DNA of 64,000 nucleotides from Caballeronia catudaia (lineage in GTDB: Bacteria; Pseudomonadota; Gammaproteobacteria; Burkholderiales; Burkholderiaceae), in contig NZ_FCOF02000013.1 in assembly GCF_001544755.2 (NCBI RefSeq), forward strand, positions 1 to 64,000, written 5' to 3'. The notes under the pieces are model-generated. The model had not been told where the DNA came from. It did not search any database and saw only the letters and a list, made by a program, of their open reading frames with translations. Positions within the stretch are counted from its first letter, which is position 1, and each line of letters starts with the position of its first letter. Position numbers and translations under genes: made by a program. Shown here one piece after another: positions 35,302-44,417 of this stretch.

Positions 35302-36148
35302 ACTGCTGCCGCACCGGCCGATGGCCGCATCGACCGTCACGATGCTGCGCGAAGTCGTCGCCGCTTCCGGTGCGACGCAGATCGCGTGGTTCGTCGGCGG
35401 TGCGAGCGCGCGCGACATCCTGCTCACGCACGTCCACGATATCGAAGCGACGCGCGCAACCGCCGATATCGACATCGGCGTTTCGATACGAAGCTGGACC
35501 GGCCACGACGCGCTGCGGCGCGCGCTCCTCGCATCGGGCAACTTCGCCGCGCCGAAAGGCTCGGCGCATCGGCTGAACTACAGCGCCCCGGCGACCCGTG
35601 AGCGCACGTGGCTCGATATCGTGCCATTCGGCGGCGTGCAGGACGCACAAGGCGAAATTGCGTGGCCGCCCGACGGCGCCGTGCGCATGAACGTCGCGGG
35701 CTTCCGGCAGGCGCTCGATGCCGCGATTCCCGTTCGCATCGCGGCAGATCTCGTCGTGCCGGTCGCGTCGCTGCCCGCTCAGGCGATGCTCAAGATCATC
35801 GCGTGGCAGGACCGGCACGCGGCCGACCGCAAGGACGCGATCGACCTGCTCTTTCTGATGGCGCATTACGAGCAAGCCGGCAATCGGGACCGTCTCTATG
35901 CCGATGCCTTCGATCTCGTCGAGCGCCACGGTTTCGATCCGGAAATCGCCGGCGCCGCACTTCTGGGCCGCGACACGGCGGCGCTCGTCGATGAAGACGT
36001 CCGCGCGCAAATTCTCGCCATCTTGCGCCCGGACGATCCCGCGCCGCCGATCCTCACGCACATGCTCGGCTCGCGCACGCCGGTCTTCGACGACCACACG
36101 TCGGAACGCGTCGCCGCGTTGTTCGACGCATTCCGCGAAGCCTTTTAG
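35279..36148 (+). CDS. Type IV toxin, AbiEii nucleotidyltransferase
   Basis: A 289-residue nucleotidyltransferase. Motif I is GGASARDILL with TADIDIGV (the GG-x-RD and D-x-D catalytic signatures), followed by WLDIVPFGG and the conserved AMLKIIAWQDRHAADRKDAI segment. AbiEii-type toxins stop growth, acting as abortive-infection defence. The start is set at GTG 35279, which overlaps the antitoxin gene and has AGGA 6 bases ahead; an ATG at 35321 lacks a ribosome site. The stop is 4 bases from the convergent acdS stop. Toxin and antitoxin frames remain intact, so the pair looks functional. Confidence 0.8.
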   Translation: MNATLPLELLPHRPMAASTVTMLREVVAASGATQIAWFVGGASARDILLTHVHDIEATRATADIDIGVSIRSWTGHDALRRALLASGNFAAPKGSAHRLNYSAPATRERTWLDIVPFGGVQDAQGEIAWPPDGAVRMNVAGFRQALDAAIPVRIAADLVVPVASLPAQAMLKIIAWQDRHAADRKDAIDLLFLMAHYEQAGNRDRLYADAFDLVERHGFDPEIAGAALLGRDTAALVDEDVRAQILAILRPDDPAPPILTHMLGSRTPVFDDHTSERVAALFDAFREAF

Positions 36149-36152
36149 ACAC

Positions 36153-37169
36153 TCAACCGTTGCGGAACAAATAGCTATACGCGTTGAGCGCTGGCACGCC
36201 GCCGAGATGCGCGTACAGCACCTTCGAGCCTTCGGGAAACTCGCCGTTGCGCACCATCTGGATCATGCCGTCCATCGATTTGCCCTCATAGACGGGATCG
36301 GTCAGCACGCCTTCGAGCCGCGCGCAAAGACGGATCGCCTCCAGCGTGCCCTCGTTCGGCAGGCCGTATTCGGGGCCGCCGAAGCGCGTATCCAGAATCA
36401 CGTCCTCACGCGTGATGTCCTGGCCGAGCTCGACGAGCTCCGCCGTGTGCTTCGCGATGCGCAGAATCTGCTCGTGTGTCTGCTCCGCTTTCGCCGATGC
36501 ATCGATGCCGATGACGCGCCGCGCGCGGCCGTCCGCCGCGAAGCCGACGACCATGCCCGCCTGCGTGCTGCCCGTCACCGAGCACACGACGATGTAATCG
36601 AACTTGAAGCCGAGTTCCGCTTCCTGCGCGCGCACTTCTTCCGCGAAACCGACGAAGCCGAGGCCGCCCAACGGATGCTCGGAGCACCCGGCGGGCACCG
36701 GGAACGGTTTGCCGCCCGCCGCGCGCACGCTTTCCATCGCGTCCTGCCAGCTTTTGCGGATGCCGATATCGAAGCCATCGGCGACGAGGCGCACGTCCGC
36801 GCCCATCATCCGCGACATCTGGATATTGCCGACTCGATCGTAGACGGCATCGGAGTAATTGACCCAGTTTTCCTGCACGAGCACGCACTTCATGCCGAGG
36901 TGCGCCGCGACCGCCGCGACCTGCCGCGTCTGGTTCGACTGCACGCCGCCGATCGACACGAGCGTGTCGCAGCCTTCCGCAATCGCTTCGGGAATCAGAT
37001 ATTCGAGCTTGCGCGTCTTGTTGCCGCCGAACGCGAGGCCGCTGTTGCAGTCCTCGCGCTTCGCGTACAGCTCGACCTTGCCGCCGAGATGCGCGGAGAG
37101 ACGCTTGAGCGGCTGGATGGGCGTCGGTCCGAAGGTCAGCGGATAACGCGGAAAACGTTGCAGGTTCAT
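36153..37169 (-). CDS. acdS: 1-Aminocyclopropane-1-carboxylate deaminase
   Basis: A 338-residue PLP enzyme that converts the ethylene precursor ACC to 2-oxobutyrate and ammonia in plant-associated bacteria. All residues used to separate true AcdS from D-cysteine desulfhydrases are present: PLP Lys51 (GGNKTRK), the [11 protein letters not shown] loop, Tyr294, Glu295 (YEGKSMDG) and Leu322 (HLGGVPAL). The ATG at 37169 gives the canonical length; one 3 codons earlier is less likely. It is divergent from an Lrp-type regulator, the usual acdR arrangement. Confidence 0.95.
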   Translation of the reverse strand: MNLQRFPRYPLTFGPTPIQPLKRLSAHLGGKVELYAKREDCNSGLAFGGNKTRKLEYLIPEAIAEGCDTLVSIGGVQSNQTRQVAAVAAHLGMKCVLVQENWVNYSDAVYDRVGNIQMSRMMGADVRLVADGFDIGIRKSWQDAMESVRAAGGKPFPVPAGCSEHPLGGLGFVGFAEEVRAQEAELGFKFDYIVVCSVTGSTQAGMVVGFAADGRARRVIGIDASAKAEQTHEQILRIAKHTAELVELGQDITREDVILDTRFGGPEYGLPNEGTLEAIRLCARLEGVLTDPVYEGKSMDGMIQMVRNGEFPEGSKVLYAHLGGVPALNAYSYLFRNG

Positions 37170-37283
37170 GATCGGCATCCTCGTGAGGGGGAACGCCCAT
37201 CGTAGAGAGTGCCGGGTTCGGCCGGGTTGCGAAAAAAATCCGCTACGCCTAACGTTTCTGGATAAAAGGGTCCACTCGCCTAC

Positions 37284-37300
37284 TTTTATTTCGCATAAAA
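37284..37300. promoter_or_regulatory. Inverted repeat in the acdS-acdR intergenic region
   Basis: TTTTAT (37284-37289) and ATAAAA (37295-37300) flank TTCGC, giving a 17-base palindrome in an A/T-rich stretch of the divergent promoter region. This is a candidate binding site for the AcdR regulator (inference). Confidence 0.5.
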
Positions 37301-37313
37301 ACGCACTGACGCA

Positions 37314-37841
37314 ATGAAAAAAGCCGCGCTCACATCAAACCCGCATCCGGCGGGCGTCCAGACCGACCGCGTCGATCGCGCGATCCTGCGGCAGCTTCAG
37401 CGCGACGCGTCGATCTCGAACGTCGCGCTCGCCGAGAAGGTCAACCTGAGCGCGCCCGCGTGCCTGCGGCGCGTCGAACGGCTGCGCGAGGCCGGCTTCA
37501 TCCGCGCGACCGTCGCGCTGCTCGACCCCAAGGCGCTCGACGCGGGCATGCTCGTCCTGATCGGCGTGATTCTCGACCGCTCGACGCCCGACTCCTTCGC
37601 CGACTTCGAAAAAGCCGCGCAGAAGGTGCCGGGCTGCATGGAATGTCACGTCGTGACCGGCGAGTTCGATTTCTTCATGCTGATCCGCACGCGCGACAGC
37701 GAAAGCTTCAACCGTCTCCACGCCGAAAAGCTGCTCTACCTGCCAGGCGTGCGGCAGATCCGCACTTTCATCGTGCTGCGCGAGATTCTTTCGACGACCG
37801 CGTTCCCCGTCGGCGAGGCGGCCGGCGCGCGCGCGTCGTAA
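37314..37841 (+). CDS. acdR: Lrp/AsnC family regulator of ACC deaminase
   Basis: A 175-residue Lrp-type regulator. Residues about 18-75 form the AsnC-type helix-turn-helix ([20 protein letters not shown], then [19 protein letters not shown]). The C-terminal RAM domain (about 80-155) should sense an amino acid or metabolite. AcdR proteins activate acdS when ACC is present. The divergent layout with acdS and the size fit AcdR well. Confidence 0.88.
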   Translation: MKKAALTSNPHPAGVQTDRVDRAILRQLQRDASISNVALAEKVNLSAPACLRRVERLREAGFIRATVALLDPKALDAGMLVLIGVILDRSTPDSFADFEKAAQKVPGCMECHVVTGEFDFFMLIRTRDSESFNRLHAEKLLYLPGVRQIRTFIVLREILSTTAFPVGEAAGARAS

Positions 37842-37924
37842 CGTCTGAGACACTTTTGCGAAAGACCTGCTGAAAAATTACGCTACGATTCAGGGTTTTC
37901 CATGTCTGGACATCCCGTTTCGTC

Positions 37925-40285
37925 GTGATCGCGTCTGAATTCAAAGCTTTGGCCAAAGCGGCGCTGACCCGCGCCGCCGTGTGGCTGCGTCCGCATCTGC
38001 GGCCCCGCTCGCTGCTTCTCCTGCCCGCGCTCTTCCTTATATATGTGCTGGTGCTGATTCCGTTCACGCCCGGCATCCGCGATATCCGCCGCGCGAAGGT
38101 CGACCAGCCCGCGCAGATCTATTCCGCCGATGGCAAGCTGCTCGCCGAATTCAGGCCGACGCATCGCGAATGGGTGAGCCTGAAGGAAATCTCGCCGCAA
38201 GTGATCGACGCGCTCATCGCGACGGAAGACCGGCGCTTCTATCAACATCACGGCATCGACTTCCGGCGCACGGCGGGCGCCGCGCTGCGCACGTTCTCGG
38301 GCAACCGGCAAGGCGGCTCCACGCTCACGCAGCAGCTCGCGCGCAATCTGTATCCGGAGGAAATCGGCCGCTCGCAGACGCTCACGCGCAAGCTGAAGGA
38401 AGCGATCACCGCGTTCAAGATCGAGGCGCTCTATTCGAAGGACGAGATTCTCGAAACCTATCTGAACACGGTGCCGTTCCTCTACAACGCGTATGGCATC
38501 GAGATGGCCGCGCGCACTTACTTCGACAAATCCGCGGGCCAGCTCGACGTGCTCGAGAGCGCGACGCTGATCGGCATGCTGAAGGGCAACAGCTATTACA
38601 ACCCGGTGCTCAATCCGGAGCGCGCGCTCGACCGGCGCAACATCGTGCTCGGGCAGATGGTGAAGTTCGGCCACCTGCAGCCCGCGAAGCTCGACGCGCT
38701 CACGAAGCGCCCGTTGCGCATCGACTTCGAGCGGCAGACGGAAGAGCCGGGACGCGCGCCCCACTTCGCGCAGCAGTTGCGCAAATGGCTCATCACGTGG
38801 GCCGACGACAACGACTACAACATTTATTCCGATGGCCTCGTCGTGCGCACGACGATCGACTCGCGTCTGCAGACGATGGCGACGAACGCGCTCGCGTGGC
38901 AGGGCAATCAGTTGCAGTCGATCGCGAACGCGGCGTGGGGCGGCCGGGGCGGCTGCGCGAATGCGAACGCGGATCTCGCGCACGCGTTCATCCGCGAGAC
39001 CGATCAATACCGCGCGCTGCGCACGGGCGGCACGAACGATGCCGACGCGCTCAAGCATCTGGGCGTGGACCGCGCGTTCATGCAGACGCTGTGCGAAAAC
39101 AAGACGCGCGTGCAGGCCGCGTTCGTCGCGCTCGATCCGCGCAACGGCCAGATCCGGGCGTGGGTCGGCAGCCGCGATTTCACGCAGGACCCGTTCGATC
39201 ACGTCGCGCAGGCGCGCCGCCAGCCGGGTTCGACCTTCAAGCCCTTCGTCTACGGCGCGGCGTTCGATCGCGGCGCGAAGCCGACGGACACGTTCGTCGA
39301 TCAGGCCGTCGAAATTCCGGTGCGCGGCGCCGAAACCTGGCGTCCGACCGACGATTCGCCGCCGTCGGGCCGCCCCGTGAGCCTGCGCGACGGCATCGCG
39401 TATTCGAAAAACCGCATCACCGCGCAACTGATGGAATCGGTCGGGCCGGCGCGCGTCGCACGGCTCGCGCGCGACATGGGCGTGCGCGAAAGCCATCTCG
39501 ACGTGGTGCCGTCTCTCGCGCTCGGCACGAGCCCGGTGACGCTGAAGGAGATGGTGTCGGCGTACGGCACCATCGCGAATGATGGTTCTTATATAGAGCC
39601 GCTGCTCGTCACGCGTATCGAGAACAAGGACGGCGACGTGCTCGCGCAGTTCGAGAGCGCGCCCGAGCGGGCGCTGTCGGTCGATGCCACGCGCAAGCTC
39701 GTCGACGTGATGCGCGACGTGATCAATCGCGGCACGGGCACGGCGATCCGCACGCGTTTCGGCGTGCGCGCTGACGTCGCCGGTAAAACCGGCACGACGC
39801 AGGACAGCGCGGACGGCTGGTTCATCCTGATGCATCCGCAGCTCGTCGCGGGCGCGTGGGTCGGCTTCAACGACAGCCGCGTGACGCTGCGCAGCGATTA
39901 CTGGGGACAGGGCGCACACAGCGCGCTGCCGATCGTCGGCGACTTCATGCAGCGCTCATTGCGCTCGCATGTGATCGACGCCCGCGCACGCTTCGACACG
40001 CAGGAAACGCCGGGCTTCTGGGAGGCGAGGCTCACGCGCCTGCGCACGTGGATCGCGCAGACCTTCACGAATGAACCGAAGCCGAGCACGGCCAAGCAGA
40101 CGTCGGTGCAAAAACCGGTACGCGCGAAGCGCGCGCCGTCCGAGCCGGAAGCCGAGGTGACCGACACCCCTTCCGAATCGCCCGTTTTCACGACGATGCC
40201 GCCGATTCTGCCCGCGCCTGGCGAAGCGGTGTCGTCCGTTGCGCCTGTGGCACCGGCAGAAGCAGCATCCGACACGCAGCAATAA
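37925..40285 (+). CDS. Class A penicillin-binding protein (glycosyltransferase/transpeptidase)
   Basis: A 786-residue bifunctional peptidoglycan synthase anchored by an N-terminal helix (about 30-50). The GT51 transglycosylase domain (about 60-235) has the catalytic Glu in IATEDRRFYQHHGIDF and GGSTLTQQLARNLY. The transpeptidase domain (about 370-680) has the SxxK serine in PGSTFKPF, the SxN motif in YSKNRIT and KTG in AGKTGTTQ. The last 100 residues are Pro/Ala/Ser-rich. It starts at GTG 37925 with no strong ribosome site. Which PBP1 class it belongs to is not resolved. Confidence 0.9.
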   Translation: MIASEFKALAKAALTRAAVWLRPHLRPRSLLLLPALFLIYVLVLIPFTPGIRDIRRAKVDQPAQIYSADGKLLAEFRPTHREWVSLKEISPQVIDALIATEDRRFYQHHGIDFRRTAGAALRTFSGNRQGGSTLTQQLARNLYPEEIGRSQTLTRKLKEAITAFKIEALYSKDEILETYLNTVPFLYNAYGIEMAARTYFDKSAGQLDVLESATLIGMLKGNSYYNPVLNPERALDRRNIVLGQMVKFGHLQPAKLDALTKRPLRIDFERQTEEPGRAPHFAQQLRKWLITWADDNDYNIYSDGLVVRTTIDSRLQTMATNALAWQGNQLQSIANAAWGGRGGCANANADLAHAFIRETDQYRALRTGGTNDADALKHLGVDRAFMQTLCENKTRVQAAFVALDPRNGQIRAWVGSRDFTQDPFDHVAQARRQPGSTFKPFVYGAAFDRGAKPTDTFVDQAVEIPVRGAETWRPTDDSPPSGRPVSLRDGIAYSKNRITAQLMESVGPARVARLARDMGVRESHLDVVPSLALGTSPVTLKEMVSAYGTIANDGSYIEPLLVTRIENKDGDVLAQFESAPERALSVDATRKLVDVMRDVINRGTGTAIRTRFGVRADVAGKTGTTQDSADGWFILMHPQLVAGAWVGFNDSRVTLRSDYWGQGAHSALPIVGDFMQRSLRSHVIDARARFDTQETPGFWEARLTRLRTWIAQTFTNEPKPSTAKQTSVQKPVRAKRAPSEPEAEVTDTPSESPVFTTMPPILPAPGEAVSSVAPVAPAEAASDTQQ

Positions 40286-40312
40286 CGATCGCGCCCTGAC
40301 GCGGCACGAAGC

Positions 40313-40357
40313 AAAAAAAACGCCATGCGGAAGTTCTTCCGCATGGCGTTTGTCTTT
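40313..40357. terminator. Bidirectional terminator between pbp and beta-helix gene
   Basis: Eight A (40313-40320), then CGCCATGCGGAA (40321-40332), loop GTTC, TTCCGCATGGCG (40337-40348) and TTTGTCTTT. The hairpin is perfect over 12 base pairs with T-rich tails on both strands, so it can stop the plus-strand penicillin-binding protein transcript and the minus-strand transcript ending at 40372. Confidence 0.9.
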
Positions 40358-40371
40358 GAGCGCTTCGCCGA

Positions 40372-41592
40372 TTACGACGTGGCGATCGTCGGGTTCGTCA
40401 CGTTGATGGTCGGACCCGCGTTGTCCCACTGCTCGACGATCAGCGGGTACTTCCACTTCGGATTCGAGCTGCTGATCTGGCCGTTGACGATGTAGCCGTC
40501 GAGCGACAGACCCTGAACCGCGAACGAACCGCCGGGGCTGGTCGTGTCGACGTGGTTCGTGATGGCGATCGTGACCGTCTTGCTGATCGGACCCGGCAGC
40601 GAGCCGAACCACACGTTGATGCCGCCGCCCTTGCAGTTGGCCGTCGTCGGGCTGTTGATCGTGATGTTCTTGAACACGGCCGAGTTGTCGTTCGGCTCGA
40701 AGTCGAGACCGCACGCCGGCGCCGTGCCGTTGATGTTTTGCCAGGTCGGGCTGTTGAACGTGATCGTGTCGCCCGAGATGATCGACACGCCCTGACGGCG
40801 GCAGCCGTCGGCCTTGTGGTTGTCGACGCGCAGGTTGTACGTCGGCACGCCCTTCTTGGTCTGGCTGTCGTTGATGTAGATGCCGTCGCCCCACGTGTTG
40901 ATCGTGGTCGGCGCCGTGAGCGTCACGTTCGTCGCGCCCATGATCGTGAAGCCCATGCCGTGCTCGCCGCCCGACGCCGAGTTCAGTTCCTTGCTGCCGT
41001 CGAGATACGCGTTTTCGACGACGACATTGCTCACGTCGACGATACGGATCATCTGATAGATGTCCGCGTTGTGCGCCAGCAGCTTGATCGACGCGCCCGA
41101 CGCGAAACGGATGTGGCTGTTCGAGCGCAGCGTGAGACCGGTCGTGTCGATACGGACCTGGCCCGAGATCAACAGGATCTGACCGACGGAACCGTCGATG
41201 GCGGCCTGGAGTGCGGCGCGGTCGTTGGTCTTTCCGTCGGCCTTCACGCCGAACGACGAAGCGGCGATGGTGCCGGCGGTGTTGTCCGCGGCTGCCGACG
41301 TCGAGCTGGCGGGCGTGGTCGTTGCCGCGCTCGCGGGCGCTGCGGCGCTGGCCGACGAAGCCGGCGTGGCCGAGCTTGCGGGGGTCGACGAGCTGGCGCC
41401 GCCGTTGTTGCGCTTTCTCCAACGATCGGCGACCGAGTCGGGCGTTCCATCGCCGCCGCCGCCGCATGCGGCGAGCACCATTGCACCGCCGCCGGCGATC
41501 AGCGACGTGAGCAGCTTGCGGCGGGTTGCGATGGGAGCGTTGACGACGGAAGCGTCTGCCTGAATGTCTGCCTGAGTGTTGTTCGGAAGCAT
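40372..41592 (-). CDS. Tat-type lipoprotein with right-handed beta-helix (pectate-lyase superfamily)
   Basis: A 406-residue exported protein. Residues about 24-43 form a Tat-like lipoprotein signal (TRRKLLTSLIAGGG, then LAAC with lipobox Cys43). A Ser/Ala/Thr/Pro-rich linker (about 65-110) leads to a beta-helix domain starting FGVKADGKTNDRAALQAAID. The domain shares clear blocks with the protein encoded at 46565: GVKADGKTND/GVKGDGKTND, DGSKELN, GDGIYI, CRRQGVSIISG. The fold is used by polysaccharide lyases, hydrolases and epimerases; the exact reaction is unknown. It borders the polysaccharide locus and probably modifies the polymer at the cell surface (inference). Confidence 0.85.
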   Translation of the reverse strand: MLPNNTQADIQADASVVNAPIATRRKLLTSLIAGGGAMVLAACGGGGDGTPDSVADRWRKRNNGGASSSTPASSATPASSASAAAPASAATTTPASSTSAAADNTAGTIAASSFGVKADGKTNDRAALQAAIDGSVGQILLISGQVRIDTTGLTLRSNSHIRFASGASIKLLAHNADIYQMIRIVDVSNVVVENAYLDGSKELNSASGGEHGMGFTIMGATNVTLTAPTTINTWGDGIYINDSQTKKGVPTYNLRVDNHKADGCRRQGVSIISGDTITFNSPTWQNINGTAPACGLDFEPNDNSAVFKNITINSPTTANCKGGGINVWFGSLPGPISKTVTIAITNHVDTTSPGGSFAVQGLSLDGYIVNGQISSSNPKWKYPLIVEQWDNAGPTINVTNPTIATS

Positions 41593-42887
41593 TAGTCTTT
41601 CCAGTTTTTGGTCGTGCGTGAGCGACGGGCGTACCCATCTCTGCGACATCGGCCGCACGCGACGTTTCTTAAGGGCAAATGAGATAACCCACGCAAAAAT
41701 AGCAGGCGCAAACGTTTGCGCCGCTCAGCGCTCGACAGTCGCGCAGGGCGACTCCGAAAGGCATCTCGGCGAAATACGAACGACTTCGGGATTCAAGAGA
41801 CCAGATATCTGGAACAACTCATTCATCCGTGCCCGACAGGCCGAAACCGGACCCACGAAGCGTTGAAGTCTGACGGGAAGCAATTACCGTCTTTTATTAA
41901 TACTACAGATTGTTACTGGGCGTTTCTACCCGCTAGTTGTTACAGAATGTACGCTTGTAACTTTTTATTTTCCATTTCCAGGACTTTTTTACGGCGTATT
42001 TTCCGTTTGAACGGCTGTGGAGACAATTAATCCATCTCATCAATCATTCTTAATATCGTATCCTGAAAGCTTTTGTTAATACGGGTTTAATACTACGATT
42101 AATATTCGTCTGAACAAAATCTAATGACAATACGAACGTTCACGCTCCAAGCGTGCGGCAAACGGCTCTGCTACGCCTCGTAAGGGCTTGACGCACCTGG
42201 CTTTTGTATAACGAAATGATCTGAAACCGACTGATTGTTTCGATTAACCGCGTGTGATTGCGTGTGATTCTCAATGCTGCGTGCGGTTTTGGTGCGCTTC
42301 CGCACGTTCGTGCATGCACCGGGCTGGAATGATTAGCGGATTAACCATCTGGGTCGCCCGGCGATTCGAATTTTGTAAGCGCCGTCGCCAAAAAAATTTT
42401 TAATTGCCAGAGGAAAGACCCTACAGGGAGTAACCCTTATCGGGTTTTTACGCATGCGAAGAAGTGTGCTGAAGGCTCGCATCGGCAGAGATTACCCGGC
42501 TACCTCCAATAATCTGATCAAATAATAATAGGATAATCTGCAGACGAATATAAATAATCTGATCTTTCGCATGCGCTTTGTCGGTCATATGTTCCATTTC
42601 GCACCGAACGAAAGCCGCGCAAGCACTAATCTCAATCCTGGTCCCGCCTCGCCGGACCGGCAACGCACGATGAAAGACATGTTTTTCTCACCTTCCGAGA
42701 CTCGATTCGGACGCTCGCCGGCGTCCGCGCGGCCAGGTGCCTTAGCGAACGGTCGTGCCGTCCGTTTTCATGCACGCTCCCCCTCTCACGCGCGAAAGCA
42801 GTCAGCCTTCGCGACCTCCCATCGCATGACCCGTATCGTCCTGACGTCGAGCCACGCGACGAAAGGCTCCCACGCAGGAGAAGTTCA
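41593..42887. other. 1.3-kb A/T-rich intergenic region, likely regulatory
   Basis: Between the beta-helix gene and the flippase gene, base composition becomes clearly A/T-rich (about 41880-42130 and 42370-42565), unlike the rest of the window. The motif TTAATACTAC occurs twice (41897-41906 and 42087-42096) with a third TTAATAC at 42076. AACCC-TTATC-GGGTT followed by TTT at 42432-42449 is a small terminator-like hairpin that could attenuate a leader. No coding frame here resembles a known protein. Confidence 0.5.
42509..42561. promoter_or_regulatory. Three ATAATCTG direct repeats upstream of the flippase gene
   Basis: ATAATCTG occurs at 42509-42516, 42533-42540 and 42554-42561, spaced 24 and 21 bases, close to two helical turns. 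Two of the copies extend to AATAATCTGATC. They lie about 330 bases before the flippase start. Helically phased repeats suggest an activator or repressor site (inference). Confidence 0.5.
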
Positions 42888-44273
42888 GTGCTGAGCGCAG
42901 CGGTGCAATCAGTAAGACGCCGTCTCGGCGGAGTGCATCAGGATCACAAACGCATCGCGAGAAGCGCGGTCGTGCTCCTGGCATTCGTGATCCTCGGCAA
43001 ATGCATCGGCGCGTCGAAGGAAATGGCGATCGCCTGGCGCTATGGGATCAGCGGCACCGTCGACGCTTATCAGCTCGCGCTCACGCTCGTCACCTGGCTG
43101 CCGACGATGCTCACGAACGTGCTGAGCGTGCTGCTGATTCCCGCGCTCGTCTCGCTCAAGGACGACAAATCCGAGCAGAACGGCTTTATCGGCGAGCTCG
43201 AAGGCGTGGGGCTCGTCATCGGCCTCGCTTCGTGCCTGCTGCTCTGGCTCGGCTGGCCCTATATGGCGGAGGCGGTCGGGAGCAATCTCGCCGAGTCGAC
43301 GCGCGAAATATGCCGGCACATGATCATCGGCATGTTGCCGGTCGGCGTGCTGACCTTCACGATCTGCATTTCATCGGCGCGGCTGCAGGCTTCCGGCAAG
43401 CACATCAACACGTTGCTCGAATGCGTGCCGGCCATCGGCCTGCTCGTGTTCGTGCTCGCCGCGCCGGACAACGAGTCGATCTGGCCGCTCGTCGTGGGCA
43501 CGTCGCTCGGCTTCGTGGTGCAGTCCGCATGGCTGCGCGTGCTCGCGCGCCGCGCCGATTCGATGCCCGCGCTGCCGCGCGTCTCGACGCGCGCGAAACA
43601 GTGGCCGGCCACGATCCGCTCGATGGGCACGCTCACGATCGGCTCGGTCGTCGCCGGTCTCTGGCTGCCGGTCGATCAGTATTTCATGGCGCAACAGGGC
43701 GATGGCGCCATCGCGACGCTCGGCTATGCGAACCGGCTGCTTTCGCTCGTGCTCAGCATGGGCGCGCTCGCCATCACGCGCGCGACCTTGCCGATTCTCG
43801 CGGAGATTCTCCATCGCGGCGATCACGAGCGCGCGCGCAGCACGGCGCTGAAGTGGTCGGGCATCATGACGGCGGTGGGCCTGACCGGCGGCGTCATCGC
43901 GTATGTGCTCGCGCCGTTCGTCGTCAAGCTGCTCTTTCAGAAGGGCGCCTTCACGGCCGACGACACCATCGCCGTCACGACGCTCTTCCGTTATGGGCTG
44001 CTGCAAGTGCCCTTCTATTTCGGCATGTGCGTGCTCGTGCAGTTGTTCGCGAGCGAGACGCGCTATCGGGCAATCACCGTGTTTTCGCTGATCGGCTTCG
44101 GGACCAAGATCGCCGGCAATATCATCCTCATCCGCTTCTTCGGTGCGCAAGGCGTGCTGCTCGCCACCGGCATCGGCGCGTTCGTCGTGCTCGCGTGCTA
44201 CATCTTCTGGACGCGTTTCGCGCCGCCTTTCGTGGCCCCGGAAGCGAAAGCCGGAACGGATACGCCCGAGTGA
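42888..44273 (+). CDS. MurJ/MviN-like polysaccharide flippase
   Basis: A 461-residue integral membrane protein with about 12-14 hydrophobic segments, of the MOP superfamily (MurJ/Wzx). The first third contains the conserved FVILGKCIGASKEMAIAWRYG and a PTMLTNVLSVLLIPAL helix. Such proteins move lipid-linked oligosaccharide units across the inner membrane; the context favours a Wzx role for the exopolysaccharide rather than lipid II (inference). It starts at GTG 42888 with AGGAG 7 bases ahead. It is transcribed opposite to the main polysaccharide operon and ends in its own terminator at 44277. Confidence 0.82.
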   Translation: MLSAAVQSVRRRLGGVHQDHKRIARSAVVLLAFVILGKCIGASKEMAIAWRYGISGTVDAYQLALTLVTWLPTMLTNVLSVLLIPALVSLKDDKSEQNGFIGELEGVGLVIGLASCLLLWLGWPYMAEAVGSNLAESTREICRHMIIGMLPVGVLTFTICISSARLQASGKHINTLLECVPAIGLLVFVLAAPDNESIWPLVVGTSLGFVVQSAWLRVLARRADSMPALPRVSTRAKQWPATIRSMGTLTIGSVVAGLWLPVDQYFMAQQGDGAIATLGYANRLLSLVLSMGALAITRATLPILAEILHRGDHERARSTALKWSGIMTAVGLTGGVIAYVLAPFVVKLLFQKGAFTADDTIAVTTLFRYGLLQVPFYFGMCVLVQLFASETRYRAITVFSLIGFGTKIAGNIILIRFFGAQGVLLATGIGAFVVLACYIFWTRFAPPFVAPEAKAGTDTPE

Positions 44274-44276
44274 ACG

Positions 44277-44301
44277 ACGGCCTCCGAATGGAGGCCGTTT
44301 T
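44277..44301 (+). terminator. Terminator after the flippase gene
   Basis: ACGGCCTCC (44277-44285), loop GAAT, GGAGGCCGT (44290-44298), then TTT. The hairpin begins 3 bases after the flippase stop and matches the stem of the terminator at 44344 that ends the opposing operon. Confidence 0.85.
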
Positions 44302-44343
44302 GCGATGAACCCGTCGGGCACGTCCTCACTTCGCGCTCGAAGC

Positions 44344-44367
44344 AAAACGGCCTCCCGAGGGAGGCCG
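44344..44367 (-). terminator. Terminator ending the main polysaccharide operon
   Basis: On the minus strand CGGCCTCC pairs with GGAGGCCG (44348-44355 with 44360-44367) around a 4-base loop and is followed by TTTT. It lies about 50 bases after the deacetylase stop. Confidence 0.85.
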
Positions 44368-44417
44368 CACAATGGAAACCACCGCCGAACAAGCGGTCGC
44401 GCTGCTCGCTCGACGAC

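Noticed and set aside
37883..39919. A 678-codon minus-strand frame opposite the penicillin-binding protein gene
   Set aside because: It is an antisense shadow; the plus-strand protein has complete catalytic motifs.
42888..44273. Housekeeping murJ
   Set aside because: The protein is MurJ-like, but its location in a polysaccharide locus and shorter length favour a dedicated flippase.
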